From Micromussa lordhowensis (Eukaryota; Cnidaria; Anthozoa; Scleractinia; Lobophylliidae): a stretch of 64,000 bases of DNA. The position numbers were made by a program, and so were the translations under genes. The notes under the pieces were generated by a model. That model did not search any database. It was not told the origin of the DNA and saw nothing but the letters and a program-made list of their open reading frames with translations. Positions 1-11,676 of this stretch are shown here, piece after piece. Every line of letters starts with the position of its first letter. The first letter of the stretch is position 1. The stretch covers positions 32,641,575 to 32,705,574 of the forward strand of contig OZ026602.1 in assembly GCA_964020085.1 (NCBI GenBank), written 5' to 3'.

Positions 1-190
1 TGGGATGCTAGTCCATCGCAGGGTTACCCCCAGCATCAAATTCGCCGGTACCCATTTACACACCTGGGTGGAGAGAGGCACTGTGAGGGTGAAGTGTCTT
101 GCCCAAGAACACAATGTCCCCGGCCAGGGCTCGAACCCGGAGCGCTCGCTCCGGAGTCGAGCGCACTAACCATGAGGCCACCGCGCCCCC
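1..190 (-). repeat. tRNA-derived SINE, truncated at the left edge
   Basis: Read on the minus strand, the stretch at about 117-188 looks like a degenerate tRNA. It has an A-box-like block (TGGCCTCATGGTTAGTGC), then a B box (GGTTCGAGCCC), the two RNA polymerase III internal promoter elements. It is followed by a non-tRNA body containing CACCCAGGTGTGTAAATGG. This arrangement is that of a SINE, and I associate this sequence with cnidarian genomes from memory, not from a search. It is not scored as a functional tRNA because the anticodon arm does not fold convincingly and the unit continues past the tRNA-like part. Confidence 0.75.
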
Positions 191-260
191 TCCATTACTA
201 CTATGTACAGGGTTAAAAATGATCATGTACCGGTAACTTTTTCTTGCTTTTTTTTTTAAG

Positions 261-1031
261 GTTTGGTAAATAGGATCCTGTCTGCTCGTTTTTGGATTCC
301 ATTAAGCCGCCTGACATACTGTGCTTATCTTGTGCACATTATTGCTCTGATAGTACTGGTTGTATCATATGAGAACGCACAGGCCTATTCCGATGTCCAC
401 ACTGTGAGTAACATGAAACGTCATGAATTTGACTTGTTTATGGCATGAGATACTTTTTTCTGATTTGGAAAGGTTTGCTTCTCTTCTTTGATGTAATTAT
501 ATCTTATTTTTAGTTAAATTGATAGGCATTATTTTCTCTTATCGTACTTGCTAGACATGGAACTCGTACATTACTTGAAAAAAATTTTCGGACGATTTTA
601 ATTTCGGACAAAAACGTGTCCGAAAATAAAGCCATCCGAAGTATTTTTCAGTGCAGTTGAAAACTTTTTAAGTAGCTCCAAAGCCCTTAGTTTCCTTTAT
701 GAAGCGATCTGTTGTTGAGACACGAATTTCTCCTCGGTATATCTCTGAAACCTTGAGGGTGCAGTAAATCTATCATTTTCGTAGATTCGTGTTTTATAGG
801 CATAAATTTACTTAAGTTATGTTTCGTCAGTGTCCGAAATGAGATAAACATCCGAAATAAAACATCAGAATTTATTTGGAAGTAATGTATCTTACTCTCC
901 TTCTATCTCTGCAGGCTTTTTGTTTTGTGGGCGTGGTCGCGATTTCGTATGCAGCAGCCTTCATTGTGTCTGTGTGTGTAGAATTTCCCATGATGCAACT
1001 GGAAAAGCTTATTTTCCAAAATGATCGTTGA
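261..1031 (+). CDS. Acyltransferase-3 / nose resistant to fluoxetine (nrf-6)-like protein, C-terminal two exons
   Basis: Two exons can be joined in frame: 261-403 (acceptor TTTTTTTAAG, donor GTGAGT) and 915-1031 (acceptor CTCTGCAG, stop TGA). Both are phase 0 at the junction. The first encodes a transmembrane stretch with the block LSRLTYCAYLVHIIAL, the second a hydrophobic helix ending in EFPMMQLEKLIF and then the stop. The family is a multi-pass membrane acyltransferase (Acyl_transf_3), named after the worm nrf-6 gene involved in yolk lipid and drug transport; the last helix followed by a short E-x-P-x-x-x-L-E tail is typical. The N-terminal extracellular NRF domain and the first membrane helices lie off the left edge. 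The intron (404-914) holds AT-rich repeat DNA with several copies of a TTTCGGAC/GTCCGAAA motif. Substrate is not inferable. Confidence 0.9.
404..914. other. Intron with scattered inverted TCCGAAA motifs
   Basis: This intron of the acyltransferase-like gene has no coding exon. Between about 585 and 870 it carries several copies of TTTCGGAC and its complement GTCCGAAA, in both orientations, as in a decayed MITE. No clear terminal repeat or target duplication was found. Confidence 0.4.
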
Positions 1032-2165
1032 ACTCTAACGTCATACAGCCACTTTTGACTCAGTTCCTTAGTTCCCGTGTGGCGTTTTTTACTCGTAATA
1101 GCTGGGAGAAGTGTATTCTCTGTTCTTAACTAATAAACGCATTTTAACTCTACATTAGGGTTAGGTTAAGATTTGAGGCTATAAAATATGTAAAGTAAAG
1201 AAACGTCTGGCCATATAGTCGCTTAAAAACCTAGGGGTGAACGAGCCTAAAGTATATTTTATTGCAAGTAAAAAGAACGTCTATATAGTAATTTAACAAG
1301 TGGCTTCAGTAGAAATCTATGAATGCATGGTTAGACATTTGAACTAGAAAAGGAGTGCAACAAGTATCATAGTTGGGTCACTTTTTTTCTCGTTTCCATT
1401 AAGAACATTTATCATTTATTTGCAGATGCTACCAAGTTGATTTATAGTGGTAAAAATTGTCATGCTTTTTTCAATGCCGAAAGTCAAGAAATTGAAAGAA
1501 ATTACTTTGTGGCTATCAGCAAATAAACTATCTTTGAATTTAAACCGAAATTCATTTCATAGTGTTAAGACAAAAAGAAAAGAAATGACAATGTTAATGA
1601 TGAACTCTGATGGAGATACCACATAAACCAACTTAATTGTTAAACATATCAAGAGATATCGGTGGAGCAGGCCTCTACTTTTCTCTCAAGAGTGCAGTCA
1701 TCGTGAACTGTAATACCGTGGTATAGCGTTACTTGATATATTGGACCATTACTTGAACCAATACGACACGTATAGAATTATTATGACCTGGTATATAAGT
1801 GAGAATTATGACATTCCTGAAGTTCAGATTAGTCATTCTTTAGATATAGAAAAGGAATTTCGACGGAGAACAGTCGGAGAACCGTGCAGTCTTACAAATC
1901 ATTATTTAAATATTTAGCTAAGTCTTATAGCGGAGCTCCGGTGGCCCGAAGGGCCGCCATACGAAGCCCCATACCCATATAGGAAAGAAAAGGAAACCCA
2001 TGAATTGATTTCTCCATGGTTATCATGGCTAGCGGTATTGCTCGTAGGCGCGTACGCACGACGACGACGACGGAGTCACGCAAGATGGCGGCCATACTCC
2101 AACTAATGGTTGGCATGCACCTTGGTTTATAGCTTCCTTCTTTGATATTGGACATCCATGTTATG
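1032..2165. other. Gene-free 3' flank of the acyltransferase-like gene
   Basis: No exon or RNA gene recognised. The stretch from about 1930 to 2130 is GC-richer than its surroundings (GGTGGCCCGAAGGGCCGCC, then a run of CGACGACGACGACGG) and holds a short minus-strand open frame without recognisable domains. I read it as repeat or flanking DNA. Confidence 0.4.
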
Positions 2166-2183
2166 GTCAATAGACCAATAATT

Positions 2184-2325
2184 ATTTCGATATATTAAAA
2201 TTCAGCCTAAAACAATAGACCTCAGCACGAGGCTCGTGGGAATAACTACAGAGTTTGTGGGGTTTATTCCCACGAGCCTCGTGCTGAGGTCTATTGTTTT
2301 AGGCTGAATTTTAATATATCGAAAT
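2184..2325. mobile_element. Hairpin MITE with 62-bp near-perfect arms
   Basis: Bases 2184-2245 and 2264-2325 are reverse complements of each other, with an 18-base loop between them. A looser pairing extends outwards on both sides (TCAATAG on the left, CTATTGA on the right). It has no coding capacity, so it is a foldback or MITE. No firm target duplication was seen. Confidence 0.85.
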
Positions 2326-3109
2326 TGGGCTATTGACACCTGTCAAAACAAGGTATCCGCTGACCAGTATTACCTGACCAAATCGCGGCTCAAGTTTACA
2401 GCTCATTGAGATCACGTGGTTATTTCAAGTTGACTGCTGACCAAATGCTGGTTTTTAATTGGATCGCGGGTTCACATCAGGCTAACTTGTTGTAAACAGG
2501 GCCGGGTTGTTCGGAAGCCGGCTAATGCTAACCCAGTATTATAAAAGTTAACCGAAATATAAATTTTTCTTGTATACAAATGTTTTTCACTGCTTTTGGT
2601 TTGTGTATTTTGGCCCAGGAGCTCTGCTTTTAGGCTTGACTAAATCTAAATGATTAGACTGATCATAAATGCAGGGGAAATATCTAGATTCCAAACGAAA
2701 TCTATGTTATGGTTATATTAGCCATCGCTAAGAAAATGTAATTGGTGTTTTGTGACTTTTTTTGAGTGGGGAAAAGCCCATTAGAACTTACAAATGTAAT
2801 CGGTTAATGTTTGTACTGTGATGGGCTAAATAAATGAACTAAACAAATCAAGAAAAAAACATAAGGAATCTGAGAGGTTTGTGCCCTAGATGTAAGACAA
2901 AAGGATGAGAGTGGCACTAAACACTGTTCGGATTTATTATGAAGCTTTTCTTTTTCAGTTGCAGTAGTGATTTGCCTTTTGCTGCTTAAAATGCTTCCGA
3001 AGTGATGGTTTGCATCAGGTTTATATGCTTGTGTTTGCATGTATATGCTCTTGTATGGTTGTTGTATACATAGAGCACTTTTTTTGGAACTTAACAGCTA
3101 GTTTGTTAA

Positions 3110-3223
3110 AGTGGTACTATGATCAAATTTTTACCCCTTCATATTTTAGGTGTATCACATAGAATTCTATGAAAGAATCAAAATGCTGTTTACCATTTGC
3201 AAATATCTGCATTGGTTCCGGAG

Positions 3224-3262
<39 letters not shown>

Positions 3263-4903
3263 TTGACTGATGACGTCATACACTCAACCCAATATTAGCT
3301 CCAGTGCATAAATAGAGCTATCTTGGCCAATTTGTAGCGCAGATCCTTGAAACTTGGCAGGCTATTAGTTCTATAGGAAACACACCTGTGGCTATAAAAA
3401 TTCTGTTCCCATGGCAACTCACTCTGTTCCAGTCCCCGCCCACTTGATTTCAATATGTTAGCGATTTTCAGTTCGAAAAACGCTTAACAGTGCCACAAAC
3501 TGGAGCTAACATATTAATATGCTTGCTGGATCATGTATTTGAGGCACCATTTGTAAATATGAAAATAGAATGCTGAGGGTGGCTAGAAATGCCTTTCATA
3601 TTGGGGAGGTCTTGAACCCAGTATGTTGCTATGGTAACAAAACTTTTAAGCTTATATTGTGTTGCACCTTTAGTAGAACCTTACTGCAAAGAATGAAACA
3701 TTTCTGTTTCAAATTGGCTGAGATAACTTTTTTCATCATATTTGATCATAATTTGGTTGAGCACAGGGGGCCCACACAATCTGTTTGGGTAGCTGTTTAT
3801 AGTAAATGTACTAGATTTACCGTTTGCCTCACCTATAGTCGTCATATATCGCTAACTTTGTATGAAAATCAATCATAAATAAACGTTGAATTACCTTACC
3901 TGTGGTGTATAGTCGTTCTTTTGTCTCAAAAGCGGTTTTTTGAGCGATTTTAAATGAATTTGAGTTCGCCGTTGACTGTTCTTTATAATAGAGAGACAAG
4001 GGTGGAAACCTTGTTTTGAAAGCGTTCCAGCGCCGGGGCGATTTTTTCCCCCCAAATCGCATCGCTTTGCTTTCAAACTTCGCAGCATAAAGGTCAAAAG
4101 ATTCACGATTCTTCTCGTACCTTCCTATCGAAAATCCATCTAAACGGCCCGGAGCTAGCCCTCGAAGAAAATCAAAATCCTACAGTATTCGAGCGACTGT
4201 AATGCATAGCAAGATCCTTACGTGCCAGCGACAATGATTGCCCCCTTCTGATTGGACGACGTTCGAACGTCGTCCAACATTACAGTCCCTCGAATTCTGT
4301 GGGATTTTGATTTTCTTCGAGGGCTAGCTCCGGGCCGTTTGGATGGATTTTCGATTGGAAGGTACGAGAAGAATCGTGAATCTTTTGACCTTTATGCTGC
4401 GAAGTTTGAAAGCAAAGCGATGCGATTTTGGGGGAAAAAATCGCCCCGGGGCTGGAACGCTTTCAAAACAAGGTTTCCACCCTTGTCTTTCTATTATAAA
4501 GAACAGTCAACGGCGAACTCAAATTCATTCAAAATCGCTCAAAAAACCGCTTTTGAGACAAAAGAACGACTATGCACCACAGGTAAGGTAATTCAACGTT
4601 TATTTATGATTGATTTTCATACAAAGTTGGCGATATATGACGACTATAGGTGATATGAGGCAAACGGTAAATCTAGTACATTTACTATAAACAGCTACCC
4701 AGACAGATTGTGTGGGCGCCCTGTGGGTTGGGTATATGACATCATCACTTGGCTAATTTGCATATTTTATAAATAGGAATATCTCTGGAACGAAAATAGA
4801 TATTCGAAAAAAGTAAACTGCATTTTTCTTCCCATACAGACTACTTGCTTATGTTTTAAAATGGCTTCAACAGGAAAGATGCGATTTTCGTCACAGTACC
4901 ACT
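3110..4903. mobile_element. Large TTAA-flanked foldback element
   Basis: The element begins AGTGGTACTATGA and ends TCACAGTACCACT, terminal inverted repeats with one mismatch. TTAA stands immediately outside both ends (3106-3109 and 4904-4907), the target duplication of piggyBac and Kolobok superfamilies. Inside are two long inverted arms, about 3770-4204 and 4278-4716, separated by only about 73 bases; both contain the same block with TTTGCCTCA and TAGTCGTCATAT. Several short open frames on both strands are mirror images produced by the arms and are not genes. No transposase was found, so it is non-autonomous. Confidence 0.85.
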
Positions 4904-5165
4904 TTAACGATAAAACTGGATTTAAAGCCTTCGTATTAATAAATACCACAATCCACGTTTTATGCTTTGTTACGAGAGGATTTGCCGTAGCTGTCTTTTC
5001 GTTGATGATCGAAAATTCTAGAAAAAACCAACAGTAGTTTTCCAATTAACAAGTAGGAATTTCATTTCATTGTGTTGAAAATAATACTTTGAACAGCGCC
5101 GTTTCTTTGTACAGCCGTAGATCATTCTGACCATTGCTAACCCGGAGATTGTGTGAGCAATCTTA

Positions 5166-5681
5166 AGCCGTGTTCACACTAAATGTTAATTATTTTCAAC
5201 TGAATTACGATTCAATCTATCATACTCCATTCGATTTTATTCAATTATGGTTCTGTTCACATCTTCGAAAATTCAAAAATACCAGGCAGGGTAACCTCGC
5301 AATATAACGGTTGAAGACAAAATAGCGCCCTATTGAACAGCTGCCATGATATTCACCGCAATACTTGATTTGGAGTACTGTCCATCGGCCATTCCTTGGC
5401 TTATTTTGTCCTATACGAGTTTCTTGTTGTGCATGGTGTTTAACTCATGTTGCACCGCCTCTTCACTCCATAAAGCGATCAAAAGTTTGGTCTCCTCAAC
5501 CACCGCATGTCCGCCATTTGTTCAATCACGCACTTTAATTACTTCAAACAACCCCAAGGGGGTTGTTTGAAGTAATTGTAATCGAATTATAATCAGGGAC
5601 TGTAATTAGGTGATGTGAACCGATTTCATATTTAATTCGATTACAATTCGATCATAATCGAGGCCTAATGTGAACACGGCT
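5166..5681. mobile_element. Harbinger-type MITE with TTA target duplication
   Basis: Starts AGCCGTGTTCACACT and ends with the inverted copy AATGTGAACACGGCT. The trinucleotide TTA flanks both ends (5163-5165 and 5682-5684), as in PIF/Harbinger insertions. The interior is AT-rich with several TTCGATT-like blocks in both orientations and a short palindrome near 5545 (ACAACCCC and GGGGTTGT). It has no coding sequence. Confidence 0.85.
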
Positions 5682-5878
5682 TTAGGTAGGGTTTTAGTGG
5701 TGGTGCGGATTATGCAAATGATTTCCTTCCATCATCTGTGAACTTTTTTTTTTTTGAAAAGATTTTGTGCTGACCAGTAGATGAAGCTCCTGAAATCGCT
5801 GTATTAGCCAATATTGCAAGCACATGTATCGTTTTACATTTCTACAGGTCAACTGCGATTGGGCATGTGCTAAAACCC

Positions 5879-6117
5879 AGGGCCGGGTTCGAAAACAGTT
5901 TAACGCTAACCCAGGATTAAATGTTAACCGAAGTCAATTTTCTTGTATAAAAATGCCTTCCTCACTGCCTATTTTTTGCGAAGTTTGAGATCCTTCAAAC
6001 TCAAAACTGAGGGACAAACAATATGAGCATAAAACCTCACCGAAAAGTTACAAAAATAAAATCAAAATTCTCGCTAATCCTTGCTTAGCTTAATCGGGCT
6101 TTCAAAAACCGGGCCCA
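5879..6117. mobile_element. MITE with GGGCCGGGTT / AACCGGGCCC ends
   Basis: The left end GGGCCGGGTTCGAAAACAG is repeated in inverted form at the right end (CTTTCAAAAACCGGGCCC). Related fragments occur at about 2500-2570 and about 35180-35370 (GGGTTGTTC, then TTAACCGAA or its complement), so this is one dispersed family with three copies in the window. Confidence 0.65.
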
Positions 6118-6119
6118 GA

Positions 6120-6320
6120 CGATAGACGATGTGCCAGAACTTTGTCACGCAATCTTTAAGGGATGACTTTCAAACCAGTGGTGGGAACGCTACATGGGAC
6201 AAATTTGTCACGCAATATTTAGGAGTATGATTTAGTAAACGAGTTGGCCCCCCTGACAAATTTGTCACGCAATCTTAAGGGATATGATTTCCATATAAAA
6301 ACGAGTTGGTCCGCAATGTC
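6120..6320. repeat. Degenerate tandem repeat around TTTGTCACGCAAT
   Basis: The core TTTGTCACGCAAT followed by TTAAGG-like and ATGATTT-like blocks occurs three times (about 6138, 6208 and 6260), with partial sharing of the segment AACGAGTTGG. The copies are short and diverged, and no function can be assigned. Confidence 0.55.
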
Positions 6321-7959
6321 ACATGAATTATTAGAGATTGAACGCAGTCCGTAGTAGTATGAGCATGACGCGGTGGACGGCAAACACGTGTTATGTATGT
6401 GCTTTTCTATTTCCGAACAGCGACTTGCAATCGAACTAAGTGTGACCCCCTGCGGAGGGCGCTACAAGCTCCGGGATGACCATGCCAGTTTTTCCTTTGA
6501 TACAAAAGAACACTTACAATTTGGCCGCGCTCGCTATATAATACGTTTCCTTTAAGTGCCGCACTAAATGTATTAGGTTTTGTAAGAAAGATGTTACGAA
6601 GGCGTTTTAAAGTTGGCGAGTTTCTTAACTCTGTGTTACGAGGCTGGACAAATGTATTTTTTTCGGCAATTGTATTTTCGTTCATTTGACTGTCTTTTCG
6701 TTAGGTAAGGATTCGCAACTAATTTTGTATCGTTTCGCAATTTCTAGCTTCAGATTACCATACTTCTACATTCTACGGCATTGTTTTAATAAATCCTGAA
6801 AATCCAACCTTTGCCGTAGTTTTGCTCCTTTGACCCATCGGCCCAATGATAGAGCGATATCATTTTCACACATCGCGATGGACGCGTCCTCGGCACAGTC
6901 TGTCAACATTCTACAGGCATCTAATGCGTACCAGTACAGAATTTATAAGTTAGATTTCTGCTCCTACAATTTCCACATCTTTCGATTTTCGCGATCAGGT
7001 TAAGGGTAGTTGATGTAAATCGTTTTATGTCCGAACATAGTTCAAATCACCATGTGCTTTTTTGTGATGATGCCTTGCCACACCTCGCCATCGATGCGTC
7101 ATCATGCATGAAGTTGATGCATACAAGAACAGATTTTAAGTTACACACTACGATTTGATACTACTTTGAGAACTAAAGGTTAATGTAAGTCTTGGAACTC
7201 ACAGGTAGATGAATGACTGCGTACGATATGTCACTATCAACATAACGTACTGCTGCATTACTATCTTTTAGATACCCTAGTAGTATTTAATCATCGCGTG
7301 TACAGTTTGATTTGAGGTCATTAGGAATCAATAACAAAAAATCGATTCGCGCTTCAATTGTACGGTGAATTTAACTGGAAATACGGTCGAATAGGACTCC
7401 TCAAGAGAAAATGACGGGACAGTGTCCCCTCATTTTCTCTTCGACTCCTCTGTTCCCTTTGCACTTACCACCCTAAAAGTCGGCATCCGAGAAGTTTGCA
7501 GTTAAACAGACTGTATGTGTGGCATATTTGTTGGCTAATTCGCATATTTGCCAGGCAATTTGAGAAAAGGCTGAAGTACTTTGTATCTTTCCCTCTAGTA
7601 AGTAAGTAGCTTTATTTAGCCAGGGTAGCCCATTCCCTCTCGAAGCAAGGTTTCTTACGTGTTACTATGTAAGCACCCACGTTCCAATCTGGTGGACACC
7701 AGTTCGATTCGGGGATTTGTCGGCTTTTTTCTTTTCTTTTTCTCGTTTTTGTTTAAGCCACTGGTCTTTCTTTTCTTGTTCAACCATTTTTTGGTGAAGA
7801 ACACCCACAAGTAGCTACATGTACTTATTTCAAGTTCGGAACCGATAAGAACACGGTTTTTGACGTTATGCGACCTTGCCGTTTCGCATAATCGACCTCA
7901 AATTACATCCGATGGTGTACATGTTGTGTTTGTGATATTCATAATAAAAAAGAATTCGA
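6321..7959. other. Gene-free stretch
   Basis: No exon or RNA gene recognised on either strand. A short open frame at about 6373-6555 has no domain or codon signal that I trust. A block near 7600-7725 contains GTTCGATTC, which resembles a tRNA B box, but no matching A box was found. Confidence 0.4.
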
Positions 7960-8684
7960 TAGACCCCTTCACGCTATAAGGGGCATTATGGGTAATCAGG
8001 GCAAAAAGTTTTAAAACATACGTTTTTCTTTATATTTCCCGGCGTTCTGATTTCACATTTGGAGACGAAACATATACTGTAGATAGACAAACCCCTTTGC
8101 TAGACAAATAAATATATACGCTGTGTAGCACTTTGTGTTAACCTTGGATGTAAAAAAATGTTCACTAGAAAGTGCTCAATTCAGTTAATTCGAGACGTTT
8201 CTGGAATAACCCCTTCATCAGTCAGGATGTTTCAGCCGTTAGGCCAGAATCAAACGTTCACAGTGCATGCGCGTCCAATGATGTACATCTTATTTGAAAC
8301 ATGCGCGTCCGAGGAGTTAAATAAATTTAAAGTCTATGTTCATGCCGCTGGGGGCAAGCGTTTTAAGTTTGAAGAACCCCTCCTTTGCTAGGTTTACCAG
8401 CGTTTTTGAGCCGATCGAGAGATTGTTGAGTGTGTATTAATTTTCTTTTACGGTTGAAATCGAATAATTTGATCAAGCCACAAAAATAACATCTCCGCCT
8501 AGCTCAATCGACTCAAAAACGCTCGTAACCGTAGAAAAGGAGTTTCTCTATTTATGGTTAAAGTTTCTTCTCGAAAATTAAACTCAGAACGAAAATATGA
8601 AGAAAAACGTATCTTTTGCCGCTTTGTTTCTTTGTAATCTTGCCTTGATTACCCATAATGCCCCTTAGAGCGAAAAGGGGTCTA
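7960..8684. mobile_element. MITE with about 45-bp terminal inverted repeats
   Basis: The left end (TAGACCCCTTCACGC, then AAGGGGCATTATGGGTAATC) is matched by the right end in inverse orientation (GATTACCCATAATGCCCCTT, then AAAAGGGGTCTA). A second inverted pair lies inside around GCGTTTTTGAG (about 8400) and CTCAAAAACGC (about 8515). TA may be the duplicated target. The internal open frame 8158-8391 has no recognisable domain. Confidence 0.8.
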
Positions 8685-8852
8685 TTTCTCTTTTTACGAT
8701 AACTGCAGAAATTCTCGCGCGCTCATTGGCTAATTTTTATCGTCAATATGCGGACAGACACATGAATTTGAAATTCGTGCGACGCGTCAGCGAGCGAGAG
8801 CGGGCAATTCGACCATTTATTATCGTAAAAAACAAATTGACGTCAGTTTTTA

Positions 8853-8998
8853 ATGAGTCTGTCCTGTTATTGACAATGAATTTCGTCATCACATTGTCAA
8901 AGTAGTCTGCGGATCCACTCGGATATCGCCTCGTGGATCCACAGCTACTTTGACAATGCGATGACGAAATTTATGATCAATAACAGGACAGACGCATG
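8853..8998. mobile_element. Palindromic MITE, copy 1
   Basis: GTCTGTCCTGTTATTGA on the left pairs with TCAATAACAGGACAGAC on the right, and CATTGTCAAAGTAG pairs with CTACTTTGACAATG inside. A second, right-truncated copy of the family is found at 24541-24650. Confidence 0.75.
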
Positions 8999-9936
8999 AA
9001 ATTGTTAAGAAGATCTTTCGCAGCTACCCTGCGAGCAGAGTCGCTTCGATCTTATTCGCAACCTATTCGCACTTGATCTAAACGGCGCTGAGTCGGGTAA
9101 AGCAAACTACGCTTTCGTCTTCAGGCGAGAAAAAAATATGTTGAGCAAGGCGACGAGAAGTTTACAAGGTAAAGTGGCTCAATCGAGAATAAGTAAATCC
9201 ATCGGAGCAATGCAGTTCATGCGATGGAAGTTTGTCAGTAAGTCATGTAGTACGCACGAAGAAGTCATTCTTTCAACAAGTATTGCCAGAAGTCAATATG
9301 GTAACTCGTTTAATTAGAATAAACCACACATGTCAATCATCATCCACTGGGAAATCGACTGGTTTGCTCATAGAGCACTTTGATTTCATTTGGTGGTCAA
9401 ACAATCTTAGTCTTCAATTTCCGTGAGTTTTCACTCGTAATTGGAAACCAACCATCTCCGCAACACACGCTTTTAACGCGGTGTTATTAGCACTATTCAA
9501 GAGTTAATTTTCCTCACTGGCACTACTCAAAAATTACCACTACAATTTTGGAAATAAGTAGAAGTTTAAGTTAAGTCTCTCACTTTCAATTTCCTAAGTT
9601 TGTTTTATCTTAATTTTATTTCGCTATTGCTAATTTCAAAGTTGCGAATTTTAATTTCCGTCCAGTGTTTCATTCATTAAGGTAAGTTCCGTTTTCATTA
9701 TATTCTATGCCCGCGATAGTGTGTCATGTCCTAAGATTGTAAACAACAAAAACCTGTACCGCACATATAAGCAAGTGGTCTTGTCAACTGAGCTTTTCCG
9801 CTGATTACATCGCGGAGTATAACGTCGATTAACAACGAGTGCAAAATAAACTGCTGTTCGACAAAGTTATGTCTCGTCCTTGACGTCCGTATGAAGATGA
9901 GATATGCAAGAACGAACGTTTTTAAATATTCTTTTT

Positions 9937-10230
9937 TTAATAGAGTTGTGGGAACATGGAACTCCCTTCCCCCGAGGCAACTAGTGTCAATATTTTTAAA
10001 GCTTTAGTTAGAAAGTTTTTTATGGAATAAAATTGTATTGGAACGTTTTTTTTTTCGCGATATCTATATCTATATTTATATTTATTATTACTATAACTAT
10101 TAACTATTTTTTGTGTCATTTTTTTTTGTACCATTGGTGTTCTGCCATAATTTGGTGTCTTTGACTCTTTTGCATTACATCCGCTTTGGCTTCTGTTATA
10201 GTGTGCCATAAATTGTAAATAAATAAAAAG
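9937..10230 (+). pseudogene. 3' end of a dead LINE-type retrotransposon
   Basis: The plus strand at about 9942-10029 encodes, with one frameshift in a run of five C, a tail of the type VVGTWNSLPP followed by ATSVNIFKALVRKFF and a stop. N-R-V-x-x-x-W-N-x-L-P followed by S-x-x-x-F-K is the usual extreme C-terminus of LINE and related reverse transcriptases. It is followed by an AT-rich 3' region with ATATCTATATCTATATTTA and an end near AATTGTAAATAAATAAAAAG. The rest of the reverse transcriptase is absent. Confidence 0.65.
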
Positions 10231-10728
10231 ACTATTGAGGTATATAACTTTATTTTCTCGAGTTTTTGAGCAATTCCCGCTCAGTACAGCTCAAGTGTTC
10301 GTTCAACCAAAATAAAAGTCACTAGTGGGAAAACCCTATTTTCACAGTTTACCTAAATGAGTTGGTCTATTTAAAAACTTTGAAACCTTCACATTAAACC
10401 TCTGAAGTCAATTACAAACGACAATTTATCAGCGCGCTATCCCGCGTTGCCGTCAATTAGTGCAAAACAAACTGTTTTTAATGGTGATTTTAAAAACGTT
10501 TTAAGAAATTAAGCTTTGGTGGTTTGATTACCAAATATTTGTTTGCCAGTTGACATGACATTTGTATTCGCAGCAATGCACTGACGTTTAAACTTCTTTA
10601 AAGAAAATCATTAACGCGAGGTTGAGTTGTCAATTATGGAGAACCACCAACTCACATTAATTTTTCATAACTCTCATGCAATTTCACTGAGTACAACAGA
10701 CGCTACTTTTGAGCAACTTTTTTTCTCT
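10231..10728. other. Gene-free stretch
   Basis: Nothing recognised on either strand between the LINE tail and the small membrane-protein frame. Confidence 0.4.
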
Positions 10729-11079
10729 TTATACCACGTCGACAATGTTCTCAGTCAAATGAACGGTGTTATTTTCGTTGTTCTCGTTATTCAACTGACG
10801 TAGTCTATCTGATGGACAGCATCCTTGATCATCACTGTAAATCATTTCGTGCTCAAAACAGCAGGTCCACGAGATGCATAAATAAACCATACCACTCAAA
10901 GCTAGCATAAACACTGCAAATATAACAGCGTTGGTTTCGCCTGAAAGCCCCATCTGGTTGTCTTTATGACGCAGTTCCTCTTTGTAGGTTTGAGCAGTTG
11001 TTTTTGTCGCTGACCACATCAACACAATAGAAAACAAGGATATTGCCTCGAATCTACTGCGATGCAAAATTGATCTCAC
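10729..11079 (-). CDS. Small predicted type I membrane protein, unknown function
   Basis: A single uninterrupted frame of 116 codons. Residues 1-30 read as a signal peptide, with a basic start (MRSILHRSR), a hydrophobic core (ISLFSIVLMW) and small residues before a likely cleavage after TTAQ. Residues 49-72 form one strong membrane helix (AVIFAVFMLALSGMVYLCIS), followed at once by TCCF, a possible palmitoylation site, and a short polar tail with NNENNENN. I do not recognise the family. The start was chosen because it is the first ATG and opens the signal peptide. It could be the only coding exon of a gene or a chance frame; the coherent signal plus membrane helix argues for a gene. It lies on the same strand as the next two genes. 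Confidence 0.5.
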   Translation of the reverse strand: MRSILHRSRFEAISLFSIVLMWSATKTTAQTYKEELRHKDNQMGLSGETNAVIFAVFMLALSGMVYLCISWTCCFEHEMIYSDDQGCCPSDRLRQLNNENNENNTVHLTENIVDVV

Positions 11080-11676
11080 CTTCGTCTCCCTGTAAGGTTT
11101 TATCGTAGTTCCCTCGTCTTGCTTTTTATCCGCAGCAGAAAAAGCTATTGAACTAAACCATACATCTGTAGGAAATCACCATTTTGTCTCCCTGAAGACG
11201 GCGATGGTACACATACTTTCCATTTCGAAAATGGCATTCATCAAATGTGCGTGATCATCGTTTGATGATTTCATATATCATACAAGTTCGTTATCAAGCG
11301 TACCATCATTAGAGTCAATTTATTTTTCCAATTTATGCAAGTCTTTATGAAGACAATAGATCATCGTCCCTTGATAAAGAGTATAAGGCGTACCACGTGG
11401 TGTCACACGAGTTTCCGCCCTACTCTGCAAATTGGCCAAGAACAAATCAGGCGTTTTGCATCTTGGTGTTAGAAAAGGACCCTGAAATGGAAACAACAAA
11501 TACTACATGGGCTAGTCAAGGATAATCAAATTAGTAGTTTATTTTAAAAAGTAAATAATTCTTTATATAATGAAAATAAATATGACATCAAATGAACTAT
11601 TTCACAGCAAAGCTATATATTATGCTAGCTCTACATCTACGTTTGAATTACAGTAAAATATTTCTGATCATGTAAA
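11080..11676. other. Short intergenic stretch between minus-strand genes
   Basis: No exon recognised. It would hold the 3' untranslated region of the ankyrin gene and the upstream region of the small membrane-protein gene. Confidence 0.4.

Noticed and set aside
4252..4653. Open frame of 133 codons on plus
   Set aside because: Lies in the right arm of the TTAA foldback; the left arm gives the same peptide on the other strand. No domain.
7640..7725. tRNA-like segment with GTTCGATTC
   Set aside because: Only a B-box-like word; no A box at the right distance and no cloverleaf.
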